Source of the DNA: Candidatus Acidiferrales bacterium
GTDB taxonomy: Bacteria; Acidobacteriota; Terriglobia; Acidiferrales; DATBWB01
Length of the DNA: 53,321 bases
Direction of reading: 5' to 3'
NCBI GenBank assembly: GCA_036514995.1
Contig: DATBWB010000219.1
Span: 1 to 53,321 of the forward strand
The stretch's first letter is position 1. Each line of letters opens with the position of its first letter. Position numbers and translations under genes: made by a program. This document shows positions 8,634-17,338 of this stretch, one piece after another. The notes under the pieces are model-generated. The model was not told where the DNA came from. It did no database searches and saw nothing but the letters and a program-made list of their open reading frames with translations.

Positions 8634-8682
8634 CGACACCCCTGGCGCTGGCAAGAAAATTCGCAGAACCCAAAGGCGCGGT

Positions 8683-10062
8683 CTATTCCAGGGTCCGACG
8701 GAGGGAGTGGACAAGGTCGTACTTGGTCAGCACGTCGTATCGGCCGCTGCCCAGGTCAACAAAAACGGCGGGGGTTTGGGGCGTGAGGCACCGCGTTATC
8801 TCTTCGAGTCGAGCGTTGCGGGGCACAACCGGAAAGGATTTGCCCATCACTTCACGGACGATGAGATCTCTCAAATCCTTCCCCGACATCACCAGCCGCA
8901 GGATTTCATCTTCATAGACAGCTCCGATGGGGGTACCGTTTTCCATGACCGGCAGTTGAGAGATGTCGTTCTCTTGCATGCGAAGCAAGGCTTCGAGCAT
9001 GGTTTCGTGCGGCCGCGCGATCACCAACTCTCGCATCGGCCCGGAGCCGTGTTTGGCGCGGAGGATCTCCTCGGCGGTCAGGCGGACTTCCGGCTCAAGG
9101 TATTGGTTGTCGCGCATCCATTCATCGTTATAAACCTTGCTCAGGTAGCGCGCGCCGCTGTCGGGCAGGAAGGCCACAATCAGATCCTCTTTCGTTCCCC
9201 GCCTGGCAACTTCGAGTGCGGCATAGATCGCCGCCCCGGCTGAGCCGCCGGCAAAAATTCCCTCGAGCAGCGCAAGTTTCCGCGTCAGGTTGAAGCAATC
9301 TTTGTCGCTCACCTGGATCACATCGTCAATCACGGTGAAGTCGGCCACTGCCGGCATCATCTCCTGCCCGATTCCCTCCACCACGTAGATATCATGCTTG
9401 CCCAGCTTGCCGGTCTTTTTGTACTCGTAGAAGACAGACCCGATGGGATCGGCGCCGACAATCTGGATGCCGGGGTTCTTTTCCTTCAGGAAGCGGCCGA
9501 CGCCCACAATCGTGCCGCAAGTGCCAATGCCGGCGACGAAGTGCGTGATCTTGCCTTCGGTGTCCTCCCAGATTTCCGGGCCGGTGGTGCGGTAGTGGGC
9601 CTCGGGGTTCATCGGGTTCTCGTACTGGTTGGCGAAAAAGGCATTGGGGATTTCCTGCGCCAGCTTGCGAGCCACAGAGTAGTAACTGCGGGGGTCTTCT
9701 GGTTCGACGGCGGTCGGGCAAACGATCACCTGCGCCCCGAGCGCCTTGAGCGCGTCAATCTTTTCCTTGGACTGTTTATCGGTAATGGTAAAGATCGCTT
9801 TGTAGCCTTTGACCGCTGCCACCATCGCCAAGCCCATGCCGGTATTTCCCGAGGTATTCTCCACAATCGTGCCGCCGGGCTTCAGCAATCCGCGCCGCTC
9901 CGCGTCTTCAACGATGGTGATGGCGATCCGGTCTTTAACGCTGGCGCCGGGGTTCAGATGGTCGGCTTTAACGTAGATTGGGGGCGGCAGGTCGCGACCC
10001 AGGCGATTGAGCCGGATGAGCGGCGTTCGCCCAATCGCTTGCAGAATGTTGTCGCAACGCAT
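8683..10062 (-). CDS. cbs: Cystathionine beta-synthase with C-terminal CBS domains
   Basis: 459 residues from ATG 10062 (GAGGAG about 10 bases upstream; the longer frame to 10119 lacks such a site). Residues 1-330 are a fold-type II PLP enzyme of the cysteine synthase/CBS family. GRTPLIRLN is at the start, Lys43 in GASVKDR is the expected PLP lysine, and an ENTSGNTGMG substrate loop and a GGSAG segment follow. Residues 340-459 form two CBS motifs, as in bacterial CBS enzymes that lack the haem domain of animals. It condenses serine and homocysteine (or uses O-acetylserine/sulphide) in the cytoplasm. The usual partner, cystathionine gamma-lyase, is not adjacent. It is transcribed alone from its own promoter. 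Confidence 0.9.
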   Translation of the reverse strand: MRCDNILQAIGRTPLIRLNRLGRDLPPPIYVKADHLNPGASVKDRIAITIVEDAERRGLLKPGGTIVENTSGNTGMGLAMVAAVKGYKAIFTITDKQSKEKIDALKALGAQVIVCPTAVEPEDPRSYYSVARKLAQEIPNAFFANQYENPMNPEAHYRTTGPEIWEDTEGKITHFVAGIGTCGTIVGVGRFLKEKNPGIQIVGADPIGSVFYEYKKTGKLGKHDIYVVEGIGQEMMPAVADFTVIDDVIQVSDKDCFNLTRKLALLEGIFAGGSAGAAIYAALEVARRGTKEDLIVAFLPDSGARYLSKVYNDEWMRDNQYLEPEVRLTAEEILRAKHGSGPMRELVIARPHETMLEALLRMQENDISQLPVMENGTPIGAVYEDEILRLVMSGKDLRDLIVREVMGKSFPVVPRNARLEEITRCLTPQTPAVFVDLGSGRYDVLTKYDLVHSLRRTLE

Positions 10063-10193
10063 GGCATCCAACTCCTCGGTGCCGGCGGAAAACGCACCGC
10101 CGTGAACCAAAAGCTTCAAGGTGTCGCGAGCCCCGGGCTCTCTCTTCTACATCCGGGTGACAGAAAGGCCCGCTGACCGGCTTCAAAACTCTC

Positions 10194-10221
10194 TTTATAA
10201 CACGCAGGCACAGGAAGGCAA
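10194..10221 (-). promoter_or_regulatory. Possible sigma70-type promoter of cbs
   Basis: On the minus strand TTGCCT (10221-10216) is followed 16 bases later by TATAAA (10199-10194). This would give a leader of about 125 bases before the cbs ATG. The match is fair, not strong. Confidence 0.35.
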
Positions 10222-10266
10222 AAGGGTCTCCCCACGCTGGGAATGGGAAAGGCAAAGCGGACGCAA

Positions 10267-12195
10267 TCACGTGCGCCGCAAAAGCCGGGAAGAATTCAAC
10301 AAAATGGCCACATCGGGAAAGGATTGGGCGGCAGCAGCCACTACCGGCGGAATCACACCGGCCCAGGCCAGGGCGATTCCTACAGCGTTGTAGATCGCCG
10401 TGAAGAGAAGGTTTTGCTTAATGGCGCCGAACGTTCGCCGCGCCAGCCGAATGGCAGCGGGAATCTGCTTCCAATCATCGGTCATCAAGGCGATGTCAGC
10501 CGCTTCGATGGCGACATCCGTTCCCGCCGCTCCCATGGCGATTCCCACGTCGGCGGCAGCGAGGGCCGGCGCGTCGTTAATGCCATCGCCGACCATCGCC
10601 ACCCTCGCGCCCTCGCTTCGAAGTTGACGCACGATCGCGATCTTGTCTTCGGGCAGCAACTCTGCCTTGTACTCGATTCCCAGTTGGTTCGCGATGGCAC
10701 GCGCTACCCGTTCATTGTCTCCGGTCAGCATCATAATCCGCTTGATGCCCATCCTTCGCACTTCATCGAAAACTCTGCCCACCCCCGGGCGCAAGGTATC
10801 CGCCGCCGTAATGAGTCCGACCGCTTGCCCGTCTATGGCCACGACAATCGAAGTTTGACCTTCTGTCTCGGCCGATTCGGCGCAGGTCAACATTTCCGGA
10901 GGCATCGTCAAGCCCGCTTCTTCCATATAGCGCAGACTACCCACGGCCACGCGGGAGCCATTGACGTTCCCTCCGATGCCTTTACCGGCGACTACCCGCA
11001 AATCTTCCACCGGGCCAGCACCGTTTCCTCCCGCCGCGCGAACCACCGCTCCCGCCAGGGGATGCTCCGAATAGCGTTCTAAAGCCGCCGCCAGCTCCAA
11101 GACTTCTTTTTCATTCCGGTTGCCGAAAGGGATCACCTGCACAACTTCCGGGCGGCCAAAAGTGAGCGTGCCCGTCTTATCCACCACCAGGGTGTCCACC
11201 TTGGCCAGCAACTCCAGATACGCCCCGCCTTTAATCAGGATTCCCGACCTCGCGCCACTTCCCACTGCCGCGGAGACGGCCATCGGAGTGGCAATCGCGA
11301 TGGCGCACGCGCACGCCACCACCAGCACCGCCACCGCGTTCATCACCTGGCCGGTGGTGAGATACGTCAAGGCCGCCGCTCCCAGCACCAAGGGGACAAA
11401 ATACGCTGAGAACTTGTCGGCAAACCTTTGCACCGGAGCTTTGGAAGCCTCTGCTTCCTCAACCAGCCGGATGATCCGGCCATAAGTGGTATCGCGGCCC
11501 ACCTTGGTAGTCGTGACCTCAAGGACTCCCGCTCCATTGACGGTGGCGGCAAAGACGCTATCACCCGGGCTTTTCGGCACCGGCAAGGATTCGCCCGTGA
11601 TCGGCGCCTGATTCACCGACGAGGTGCCAGCCAGAACTTGGCCATCCACCGGAATCTTTTCACCCGGCCGGATGAGCACCCTATCGTTCACCTGGAGTTC
11701 CTCAATGGCTACTTCCCTTTCGGCGCCATCCCGCTTGACCCGCGCCGTCCGGGGCGCCTGCGCAATCAGTTTCTTGATTGCGTCGCGCGATTTTCTTATC
11801 GTAAAACTCTCCAGGAACTCACCCGCCCGCATGAAGAACACGATGATAATCGCGGTCGGGTATTCTCGCGCCGCCAGCGCGGCAACCATCCCGATCGTCA
11901 TGATGGCATGCGCGGTGATGCGGCGATGGCGAAGGTTAAGATAGAGCCCGCGAAAGATGGGATAGCCGCCCAGGCCAACCAGGGCCACGGCAAGCCACCA
12001 TGGCACCCGGGCCACAAACCCTTCCAAAACCCCGAAGCGCTCGCCGACGATGCTTACCAGGAGCAGAAGGGCCACGACGGAAAGGAACACCAAGCCCAGA
12101 CTGCCGAACCGGAACCGTCGCAGGGCCTCGGTGCGAGGATTCCGCTCAACCCCTTCGCATCCGCACCTCTGGCCTCGCTCTTGTTCGCTTGCCAT
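10267..12195 (-). CDS. P1B-type heavy-metal-transporting ATPase with CAC in place of CPC
   Basis: 642 residues from ATG 12195, overlapping the end of the ArsR gene by 50 bases; a start at 12234 is also open. It has the standard P-type parts: an ITGESLPV actuator loop, the phosphorylation site DKTGTLT (Asp339), an [10 protein letters not shown] nucleotide-binding motif, a [16 protein letters not shown] hinge and flanking membrane helices. There is no N-terminal HMA domain, only a Cys pair (RCGCEG) near the start. The membrane metal site reads [11 protein letters not shown] (Cys295-Ala-Cys297), where P1B pumps normally have CPC. The last helices contain YN and [13 protein letters not shown]. 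Pairing with a CmtR-like repressor suggests export of soft divalent metal such as Cd or Pb; the ion is inferred. Confidence 0.85.
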   Translation of the reverse strand: MASEQERGQRCGCEGVERNPRTEALRRFRFGSLGLVFLSVVALLLLVSIVGERFGVLEGFVARVPWWLAVALVGLGGYPIFRGLYLNLRHRRITAHAIMTIGMVAALAAREYPTAIIIVFFMRAGEFLESFTIRKSRDAIKKLIAQAPRTARVKRDGAEREVAIEELQVNDRVLIRPGEKIPVDGQVLAGTSSVNQAPITGESLPVPKSPGDSVFAATVNGAGVLEVTTTKVGRDTTYGRIIRLVEEAEASKAPVQRFADKFSAYFVPLVLGAAALTYLTTGQVMNAVAVLVVACACAIAIATPMAVSAAVGSGARSGILIKGGAYLELLAKVDTLVVDKTGTLTFGRPEVVQVIPFGNRNEKEVLELAAALERYSEHPLAGAVVRAAGGNGAGPVEDLRVVAGKGIGGNVNGSRVAVGSLRYMEEAGLTMPPEMLTCAESAETEGQTSIVVAIDGQAVGLITAADTLRPGVGRVFDEVRRMGIKRIMMLTGDNERVARAIANQLGIEYKAELLPEDKIAIVRQLRSEGARVAMVGDGINDAPALAAADVGIAMGAAGTDVAIEAADIALMTDDWKQIPAAIRLARRTFGAIKQNLLFTAIYNAVGIALAWAGVIPPVVAAAAQSFPDVAILLNSSRLLRRT

Positions 12196-12544
12196 CTCTG
12201 ATCGTTCCAGCCTCGTAACGGGGACAGGCCTCAATCCTCTTGGCTACGTTCCCTAGGATTGACTGCGCATCTCGCAGCAGACGTTTGACGCGCGTGTCAG
12301 CCAACCGGTAATAGGAGAACCGACCCCGTTCCTCCCCCACCACCAGCCCGCAATCCTTGAGACAAGCGAGATGGTTGGAGACGTTTGGTTGTGAGAGCCC
12401 GGTACTTTCGACAATAGCGGAGACAGATTGCGGAGTCTCGAGAAGGGCTTCGAGGACCGACAGCCGGGAGGGGTCGGCAAAGCCACGGAACAGTTTGGCC
12501 CGCAGCTCCCTTGGCGAATTCTTCGGATATGACATATCAGTCAT
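12146..12544 (-). CDS. ArsR/SmtB-family metal-sensing repressor, CmtR-like
   Basis: 132 residues with a winged helix-turn-helix: [23 protein letters not shown] as recognition region, then the wing [12 protein letters not shown]. Cys61 and Cys65 (CLKDC, in the DNA-recognition helix) and Cys107 (EACPRY) match the three-cysteine pattern of mycobacterial CmtR (Cys57, Cys61, Cys102), a Cd/Pb sensor. Metal binding there should release DNA. It lies directly upstream of, and overlaps, the P1B ATPase gene, so it most likely represses this two-gene operon. An inverted repeat covers its own start codon. Initiation could also be at the ATG three codons in (12535). The specific metal is inferred by analogy. 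Confidence 0.88.
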   Translation of the reverse strand: MTDMSYPKNSPRELRAKLFRGFADPSRLSVLEALLETPQSVSAIVESTGLSQPNVSNHLACLKDCGLVVGEERGRFSYYRLADTRVKRLLRDAQSILGNVAKRIEACPRYEAGTIRDGKRTRARPEVRMRRG

Positions 12545-12584
12545 AACTTATATCATACTACGCTGATACGATGAGAGAAAGCAA
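12528..12584 (-). promoter_or_regulatory. Promoter and operator of the arsR-type/ATPase operon
   Basis: TATGAC and GTCATA form a perfect six-base inverted repeat with six bases between (12528-12545), lying on the repressor's start codon. A second one, TATCA/TGATA, is at 12551-12555 and 12564-12568. On the minus strand TTGCTT (12584-12579) and TAGTAT (12560-12555), 18 bases apart, could be the promoter; TATGAT (12557-12552) is an alternative -10. AT-rich dyads over a promoter are typical for ArsR-family operators. Confidence 0.5.
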
Positions 12585-12661
12585 ACAGGATTTTTTGAGG
12601 CCAAGGCACACCCTCGGATGAGGTCATGGTCTCTATGCCAATCGCGAAACTTCCGCCTCGC

Positions 12662-13006
12662 CTAGATCGCTCCTTCACCCCGTTCGCCGGTGCGTATCTT
12701 GATCACCTCTTCGACGTTGTACACAAAGATCTTTCCGTCTCCGGCGTTGCCAGTGTGGGCGTTCTTTTGAATCACAGCCACCACGGTTTCCACCAGACCA
12801 TCTGGAACAACAATCTCAAGCTTCACCTTCGGAACGTACTCAACAAGATCCTCAACGATGCGCGCAGGAGCGTCCGCAGCGCGTCCTTTGCCGAATCCGC
12901 GGACCGAAGTGTCAACGGTCACGCCCGGTAGGCTTTTCAGGTCCTTCAAGGCATTGACCACTTTCGAAAGCATGAACGGCTGAATGATGGCTTTGATCTC
13001 TTTCAT
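12662..13006 (-). CDS. PII-like protein linked to metal efflux (PII-NG type)
   Basis: 114 residues with the PII fold signatures MKEIKAIIQPF at the start and TGNAGDGKIFVYNVEEVIKIRTGERGEGAI at the end. The T-loop (GFGKGRAADAPARIVED, residues 37-53) contains no tyrosine, so the classical uridylylation site (Tyr51 of GlnB) is absent. AGGAGG lies 10 bases before the ATG. It follows the RND pump gene by 18 bases at the end of the czcCBA operon. A PII subgroup (PII-NG) has been described in operons with heavy-metal RND pumps, and this fits it. It probably modulates the efflux system allosterically, perhaps through a nucleotide. The partner and ligand are unknown. Confidence 0.85.
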   Translation of the reverse strand: MKEIKAIIQPFMLSKVVNALKDLKSLPGVTVDTSVRGFGKGRAADAPARIVEDLVEYVPKVKLEIVVPDGLVETVVAVIQKNAHTGNAGDGKIFVYNVEEVIKIRTGERGEGAI

Positions 13007-13024
13007 GGGGGCAAGACCTCCTGA

Positions 13025-16000
13025 CTAAATTTCGACCTCGGCGCGTTCCTCCTCAAACCAACGGTAAATGGCCGGCAGCACGAAGAGCGTGAGCAGAGTC
13101 GAAGTGATTAGGCCACCGATCACCACGGTAGCGAGTGGGCGCTGGACCTCGGCGCCCATAGTGGTGGCAACAGCCATCGGGACAAATCCGAAGCCAGCCA
13201 CCATTGCGGTCATCAGAACGGGACGCAGGCGCGTTCTTGCTCCTTCCAAAACGGCATCCTCAAGCGAGCGACCTTCTTGCCGAAGCTGTTTGATGTACGA
13301 GACAAGAACAACGCCGTTCAGCACCGCAATGCCGAATAGGGCGATGAATCCGACCGCAGCCGAAATGCTGAACGGCAATCCACGCACCGCCAGCGCGAAC
13401 ACGCCACCGGTCACAGCAAGAGGGACATTTAAGAAGATAAGCAAGGCCGGCCGCAACCCTCCGAGGGCGACATAGAGCAGCAGGAAAATCACCAGCAGCG
13501 TCAACGGCACCGCCACGGCCAGGCGACGCCGCGCTTCCTGGAGCTGCTCGAACTGCCCACCCCACTCGATGTAGTAACTAGCCGGCAACTTTACTGACCG
13601 GCTGACTTTCTGCTGGGCTTCCTCGACGAAGCCGCCGAGGTCGCGCCCGCGCACGTTGCACTCCACGACCAGCCGCCGCTGGACGTTTTGCCGACTAACC
13701 TGCGCCGGCCCTGTGTCGAGGCGTACATCGGCCACCTGCGCCAGAGGCACATACCGGCGCTCGTCGTTGGCCACGGGCAAGCTGGCGAGGAGTTCTGGAT
13801 TCGCGATTGCGGCTTCGGGCAACCGCACGACGAGGTCAAACCGGCGCTGTCCTTCGAAGATGGTCCCCACAACCTTTCCGACTCGGGTGGCCTCGACGGT
13901 GTCGAGCACGTCGGCCGCGTTCAGACCGTAGCGCGCCAGCCGTGCCCGGTCCACGGTGATGCGGATCATCGGCAGCCCGGCAACCTGCTCGACGCGCACG
14001 TCTTCGGCACCGCGGATCGTACTGAGCACCCGGGCGACCTGATTGCCCTTTTCCCCCAGCGCGTTCAGGTCGTCGCCAAAGATTTTGACCGCTACGTCCG
14101 AACGCACCCCGGCAATCAGTTCATTGAAACGCATCTCAATCGGCTGCGTGTAGGAGAATCCCACGCCCGGCACTTCAGTCTGCAGGGCAGCGTTCATCTT
14201 GGCGATCAGTTCCTCTTTGGTTCTGGCGGTTTTCCATTCCGAGCGCGGTTTGAGGATAACGAAAATGTCCGACAGCTCGATCCCCATTACGTCGGTGGCG
14301 ATTTCAGGACTGCCGGTGCGCGAAACTATAGTCTTGACTTCAGGGAAACGGCGCAGCACGCGCTCGATTTCTAGGCTGGAGTGGATAGACTCCTGTAACG
14401 AGATGCTGGGCAGCCGCCAGGCCTGGATAGCAATGTCCCCTTCGTCGAGCCGAGGCACGAACTCTGTACCCATAAAGAAGAAGAGCACGACGCTTACAGC
14501 AAACACGGCCGCGGAGATCAGCACGACTTGCCGCGTGTGGCGCATCGCCCAGGCGAGCGCCGGCTCATAGACGGCCCGGAGGCGGCGCATCAGCCAGGGC
14601 TCCCGTTCGTGTTCTTCCCGTAGGAAAAGGGAGGCCAGCACCGGCATCAACGTCACCGCTAGAATAAGCGAACCTACCAGGGCGAAGATCACGGTGATGG
14701 CCATGGGGCGGAACATCTTGCCTTCAATTCCCGTCAGCAAGAGGATCGGAACGTATACCAGGATGATAATCCCCACGGCAAAGACGACGGGGCGCACCAC
14801 TTCGCGAGCCGCCTCGGAGATCACAGTGAGTCGTGGAGCCCCGCGCATCTTGCCAGCTCCCCGCAAGCGCCGGGCGATGTTTTCGATCATCACCACTGAG
14901 CCATCCACGATCAGCCCGAAGTCAATCGCCCCTAAGCTCATCAGGTTGCCGCTGATGCCCGCCTGCACCATTCCGGTAAAGGCGATGAGCATCGAAAGAG
15001 GGATCGCGGAGGCAACAATGAGGCCGCCACGTAGATTCCCCAGCAACACAAGCAGGATCGCCACGACAAGTAGGCCGCCTTCCAGCAGGTTGTTTCGGAC
15101 TGTGCGGATCACACGGCTGACAAAATCGGCGCGATCATAGAAGGGCACAATGCGCACGCCGGGCGGCAGAGAAACCTGGATTTCGGCGATCTTCTTCTTA
15201 ACGTCCTCCACCACTTGGCTGGCGTTTGCCCCGGCAAGCATCTGAACCATGCCGATCACGGTCTCGCCGCGCGCATTGGCCGTGGCGGCACCGATGCGCA
15301 GCATCGCGCCTTCGCGCACTTCGGCGATGTTGCGAACGTAGATCGGGACGCCTTCGCTGCGCGTGGCGACGACGATGTTTTCCAGGTCGCGCATCGAAGC
15401 GACCAGCGCTTCACCTCGGATGATGTATTGTTCTTGGTTGTGTTCGATATATCCGCCGCCCACATTGGCGTTGTTGCGCCGCAAAGCCTCGAAGACATCC
15501 CGCAGCGTCACCCCGTAGGCAATTAGTTTGGACGGATCCACCACGACGTGGTGCTGCTTGGCCAGCCCACCCCATGCGTTGACCTCCACCACGCCGGGCA
15601 CGGCACGCAGGCGGAAGGCGATGTCCCAGTCTAGAATGGTGCGCAACTGCGTAGGCGTATACCCCTCGCCCTCGACGGTGAAGTGGTACACCTCACCCAG
15701 ACCCGTGGTCATTGGGCCCATCTGAGGTCGCCCGAGTTCCGGGGGAATATTCTCGATGGCCGCACTCAACCGCTCGTTAACGAGCTGGCGGGCGAGGTAC
15801 AGGTTGATGTCATCTTCGAAGATCACCGTCACCGCCGACAGGCCGTAGCGGGAGACGGAACGGATCTCGTGCACACCAGGGATGCCCGTCATCGCAGCCT
15901 CGATGGGGAACGTCACGTACTTTTCCACCTCGACCGGTCCCAGTGCGGGACTCCGCGTCAGGACTTGCACCTGGACCGGCGTGATGTCTGGCACTGCGTC

Positions 16001-16105
16001 AATCGTCAAAGACCGGAGGGCTGCGATTCCTGCCACCCCCACCATCAGCGTGAGTGCCAATACGAGAAAACGATAGCGGAGACACAGATCAATCAGTCGG
16101 TGCAC
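13025..16105 (-). CDS. czcA: Heavy-metal efflux RND pump, CzcA-like inner-membrane subunit
   Basis: 1026 residues, full length for the HME-RND family, starting at GTG 16105 three bases after the adaptor stop (GGAGGAG about 10 bases before). It has twelve membrane helices in two halves, each followed by a large periplasmic domain. The helix-4 motif reads DFGLIVDGSVVMIEN, the D-F-G-x3-D-G pattern of proton-driven divalent-metal (Zn/Co/Cd/Ni) pumps, not the Cu/Ag CusA pattern. It exports metal from the periplasm or cytoplasm through the adaptor and outer-membrane channel encoded just upstream. Ion choice among divalent metals cannot be fixed. It belongs to one operon with sigma factor, czcC, czcB and the PII-like gene. 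Confidence 0.93.
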   Translation of the reverse strand: MHRLIDLCLRYRFLVLALTLMVGVAGIAALRSLTIDAVPDITPVQVQVLTRSPALGPVEVEKYVTFPIEAAMTGIPGVHEIRSVSRYGLSAVTVIFEDDINLYLARQLVNERLSAAIENIPPELGRPQMGPMTTGLGEVYHFTVEGEGYTPTQLRTILDWDIAFRLRAVPGVVEVNAWGGLAKQHHVVVDPSKLIAYGVTLRDVFEALRRNNANVGGGYIEHNQEQYIIRGEALVASMRDLENIVVATRSEGVPIYVRNIAEVREGAMLRIGAATANARGETVIGMVQMLAGANASQVVEDVKKKIAEIQVSLPPGVRIVPFYDRADFVSRVIRTVRNNLLEGGLLVVAILLVLLGNLRGGLIVASAIPLSMLIAFTGMVQAGISGNLMSLGAIDFGLIVDGSVVMIENIARRLRGAGKMRGAPRLTVISEAAREVVRPVVFAVGIIILVYVPILLLTGIEGKMFRPMAITVIFALVGSLILAVTLMPVLASLFLREEHEREPWLMRRLRAVYEPALAWAMRHTRQVVLISAAVFAVSVVLFFFMGTEFVPRLDEGDIAIQAWRLPSISLQESIHSSLEIERVLRRFPEVKTIVSRTGSPEIATDVMGIELSDIFVILKPRSEWKTARTKEELIAKMNAALQTEVPGVGFSYTQPIEMRFNELIAGVRSDVAVKIFGDDLNALGEKGNQVARVLSTIRGAEDVRVEQVAGLPMIRITVDRARLARYGLNAADVLDTVEATRVGKVVGTIFEGQRRFDLVVRLPEAAIANPELLASLPVANDERRYVPLAQVADVRLDTGPAQVSRQNVQRRLVVECNVRGRDLGGFVEEAQQKVSRSVKLPASYYIEWGGQFEQLQEARRRLAVAVPLTLLVIFLLLYVALGGLRPALLIFLNVPLAVTGGVFALAVRGLPFSISAAVGFIALFGIAVLNGVVLVSYIKQLRQEGRSLEDAVLEGARTRLRPVLMTAMVAGFGFVPMAVATTMGAEVQRPLATVVIGGLITSTLLTLFVLPAIYRWFEEERAEVEI

Positions 16106-16108
16106 GGC

Positions 16109-17335
16109 TTACTCCTCCCCGCTGATTTGTTCTTTGAGCAAAGCCGACTTGACGTAGAAGGCACCAATGGTGACCACTTGCTCGCCCGCGCGCAGCCCGC
16201 TCCGGATTTCGATCCAGTCCCCGGAGCGTTCGCCGACCTCGACCACGCGCTTTTCAAAATGGGTAGCGTCCCTCTGCACAAACGCCACCTGTTGGTTGCC
16301 TACCACCTGTACGGCGGCACCCGGTACGGCGATGGCGCTGCGCTTCACCGGTAGCGGTATTTCCACCGTGGCAAACATCTCCAGCTTGAGGCGGCTGTCG
16401 CCGTTGGGCACAACACACCTGAGCTTGGCCGTGCGGGAAGCCGGATCCAGGACGTCGCTGACGTAGGTGATCTTTCCGGTGAAGATTTCATCGGGATAGG
16501 CAGGCACCTTCACCCGCGCGGTTTGCCCCACCTGCACCTGCCCAAGGTCTTTCTCGTAGATGTCGGCAAGCACCCAGACAACCGAGGTGTCAACCAGCGT
16601 GAAGATTTCCCGATCGGGTTCCAGCACCTCGCCCGGTGCGGCGTCATATTTCGTAATGACCCCGGCAAATGGAGCTCGCAAGACATTGTGCGAACCGGTG
16701 CGGTGAGCACCGTGCTCCGAGCCGCCGAGTTTTTGCAAATCTGCGTCGCTCAGGCCCAGCCGGTGGAGTTTCTCTTCCACGCGGGCCAATTCGGCCTTTT
16801 TGCTCTTGACGGCGGCAACGGCCTGCTTGTACTCCGCCTCGCGCAACTCATACTCTTTCTGCGCGATGGCCTCCACCTTCAGCAGAGCGGCCCCGCGCTC
16901 CATGAACCGCCGGGCCACATCCGCCTGTGCTTGTTGCCGTTCAACTTCGGCGCGCAGGCTCAGGTATTCGCCGATTAGCTCACCCAGCTCGATGTTGTCG
17001 TAGGCCAGCAAGTGAGCCCCGCGCTCGACGCGGTCTCCAAGTTTCACCAGTACCTGTTCCGCCACGCCTCGTGCTAGCGGCCGCAAGTGCGCCTCACGGT
17101 TCTGGTCGGCAGCCACGACGCCGGTGGCCACCAAGGCGCGTTCGAGCGGCTGTTCGGTAACCTCGACGATCTGCAGGTTGGCGTTTCGCTGCGCCTCCAG
17201 GCTAAGCTCAACCACGTTCGGATCAACGGCTGTAGTCTGCGCGGCGGGCGTTTTTGGTTTGCCGCGTATGAAAACAAGCAGAACAGCGACACCTATCACA
17301 AAGACGATCGCAAGAATTAAATTCCGTCTGGTCAC
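16109..17335 (-). CDS. czcB: RND efflux periplasmic adaptor, CzcB-like
   Basis: 408 residues from GTG 17335, three bases after the czcC stop. An N-terminal membrane anchor (residues 5-24) precedes the membrane-fusion layout: a first lipoyl half (about 80-110), a long alpha-helical coiled coil (about 115-200, rich in Ala/Glu/Arg), a second lipoyl half (LRAPFAGVITKYDAAPGEVLE), a beta-barrel and the C-terminal membrane-proximal domain. A His-containing stretch (GGSEHGAHRTGSH, about 205-217) between the hairpin and lipoyl parts could bind metal. It joins CzcA to CzcC across the periplasm. Adaptors of metal pumps may also bind the metal itself; here that is only suggested by the His residues. Confidence 0.92.
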   Translation of the reverse strand: MTRRNLILAIVFVIGVAVLLVFIRGKPKTPAAQTTAVDPNVVELSLEAQRNANLQIVEVTEQPLERALVATGVVAADQNREAHLRPLARGVAEQVLVKLGDRVERGAHLLAYDNIELGELIGEYLSLRAEVERQQAQADVARRFMERGAALLKVEAIAQKEYELREAEYKQAVAAVKSKKAELARVEEKLHRLGLSDADLQKLGGSEHGAHRTGSHNVLRAPFAGVITKYDAAPGEVLEPDREIFTLVDTSVVWVLADIYEKDLGQVQVGQTARVKVPAYPDEIFTGKITYVSDVLDPASRTAKLRCVVPNGDSRLKLEMFATVEIPLPVKRSAIAVPGAAVQVVGNQQVAFVQRDATHFEKRVVEVGERSGDWIEIRSGLRAGEQVVTIGAFYVKSALLKEQISGEE

Positions 17336-17338
17336 CTT

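Larger units (their letters stand above)
8221..8682 (+). other. Hairpin-rich gap between convergent genes
   Basis: This 462-base stretch separates the convergent cytochrome and cystathionine beta-synthase genes. Open frames here have no convincing start or protein character. It contains several GC-rich hairpins: 8438-8455 (stem CCCCGAT, loop AGA), 8525-8551 (GCCCGCC/GGCGGGC) and 8616-8633 (TCCCGA, loop AGCC). None has a T-run, but the cluster could act as a two-way transcription barrier. No gene is called. Confidence 0.6.

Noticed and set aside
12662-13006. Classical nitrogen regulator GlnB
   Set aside because: No tyrosine in the T-loop and placement in a metal-efflux operon rather than next to amtB or glnA.
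13025-16105. Copper pump CusA as the identity of the RND gene
   Set aside because: Helix 4 has the D-F-G-x3-D-G pattern of divalent-metal pumps, not the CusA pattern.
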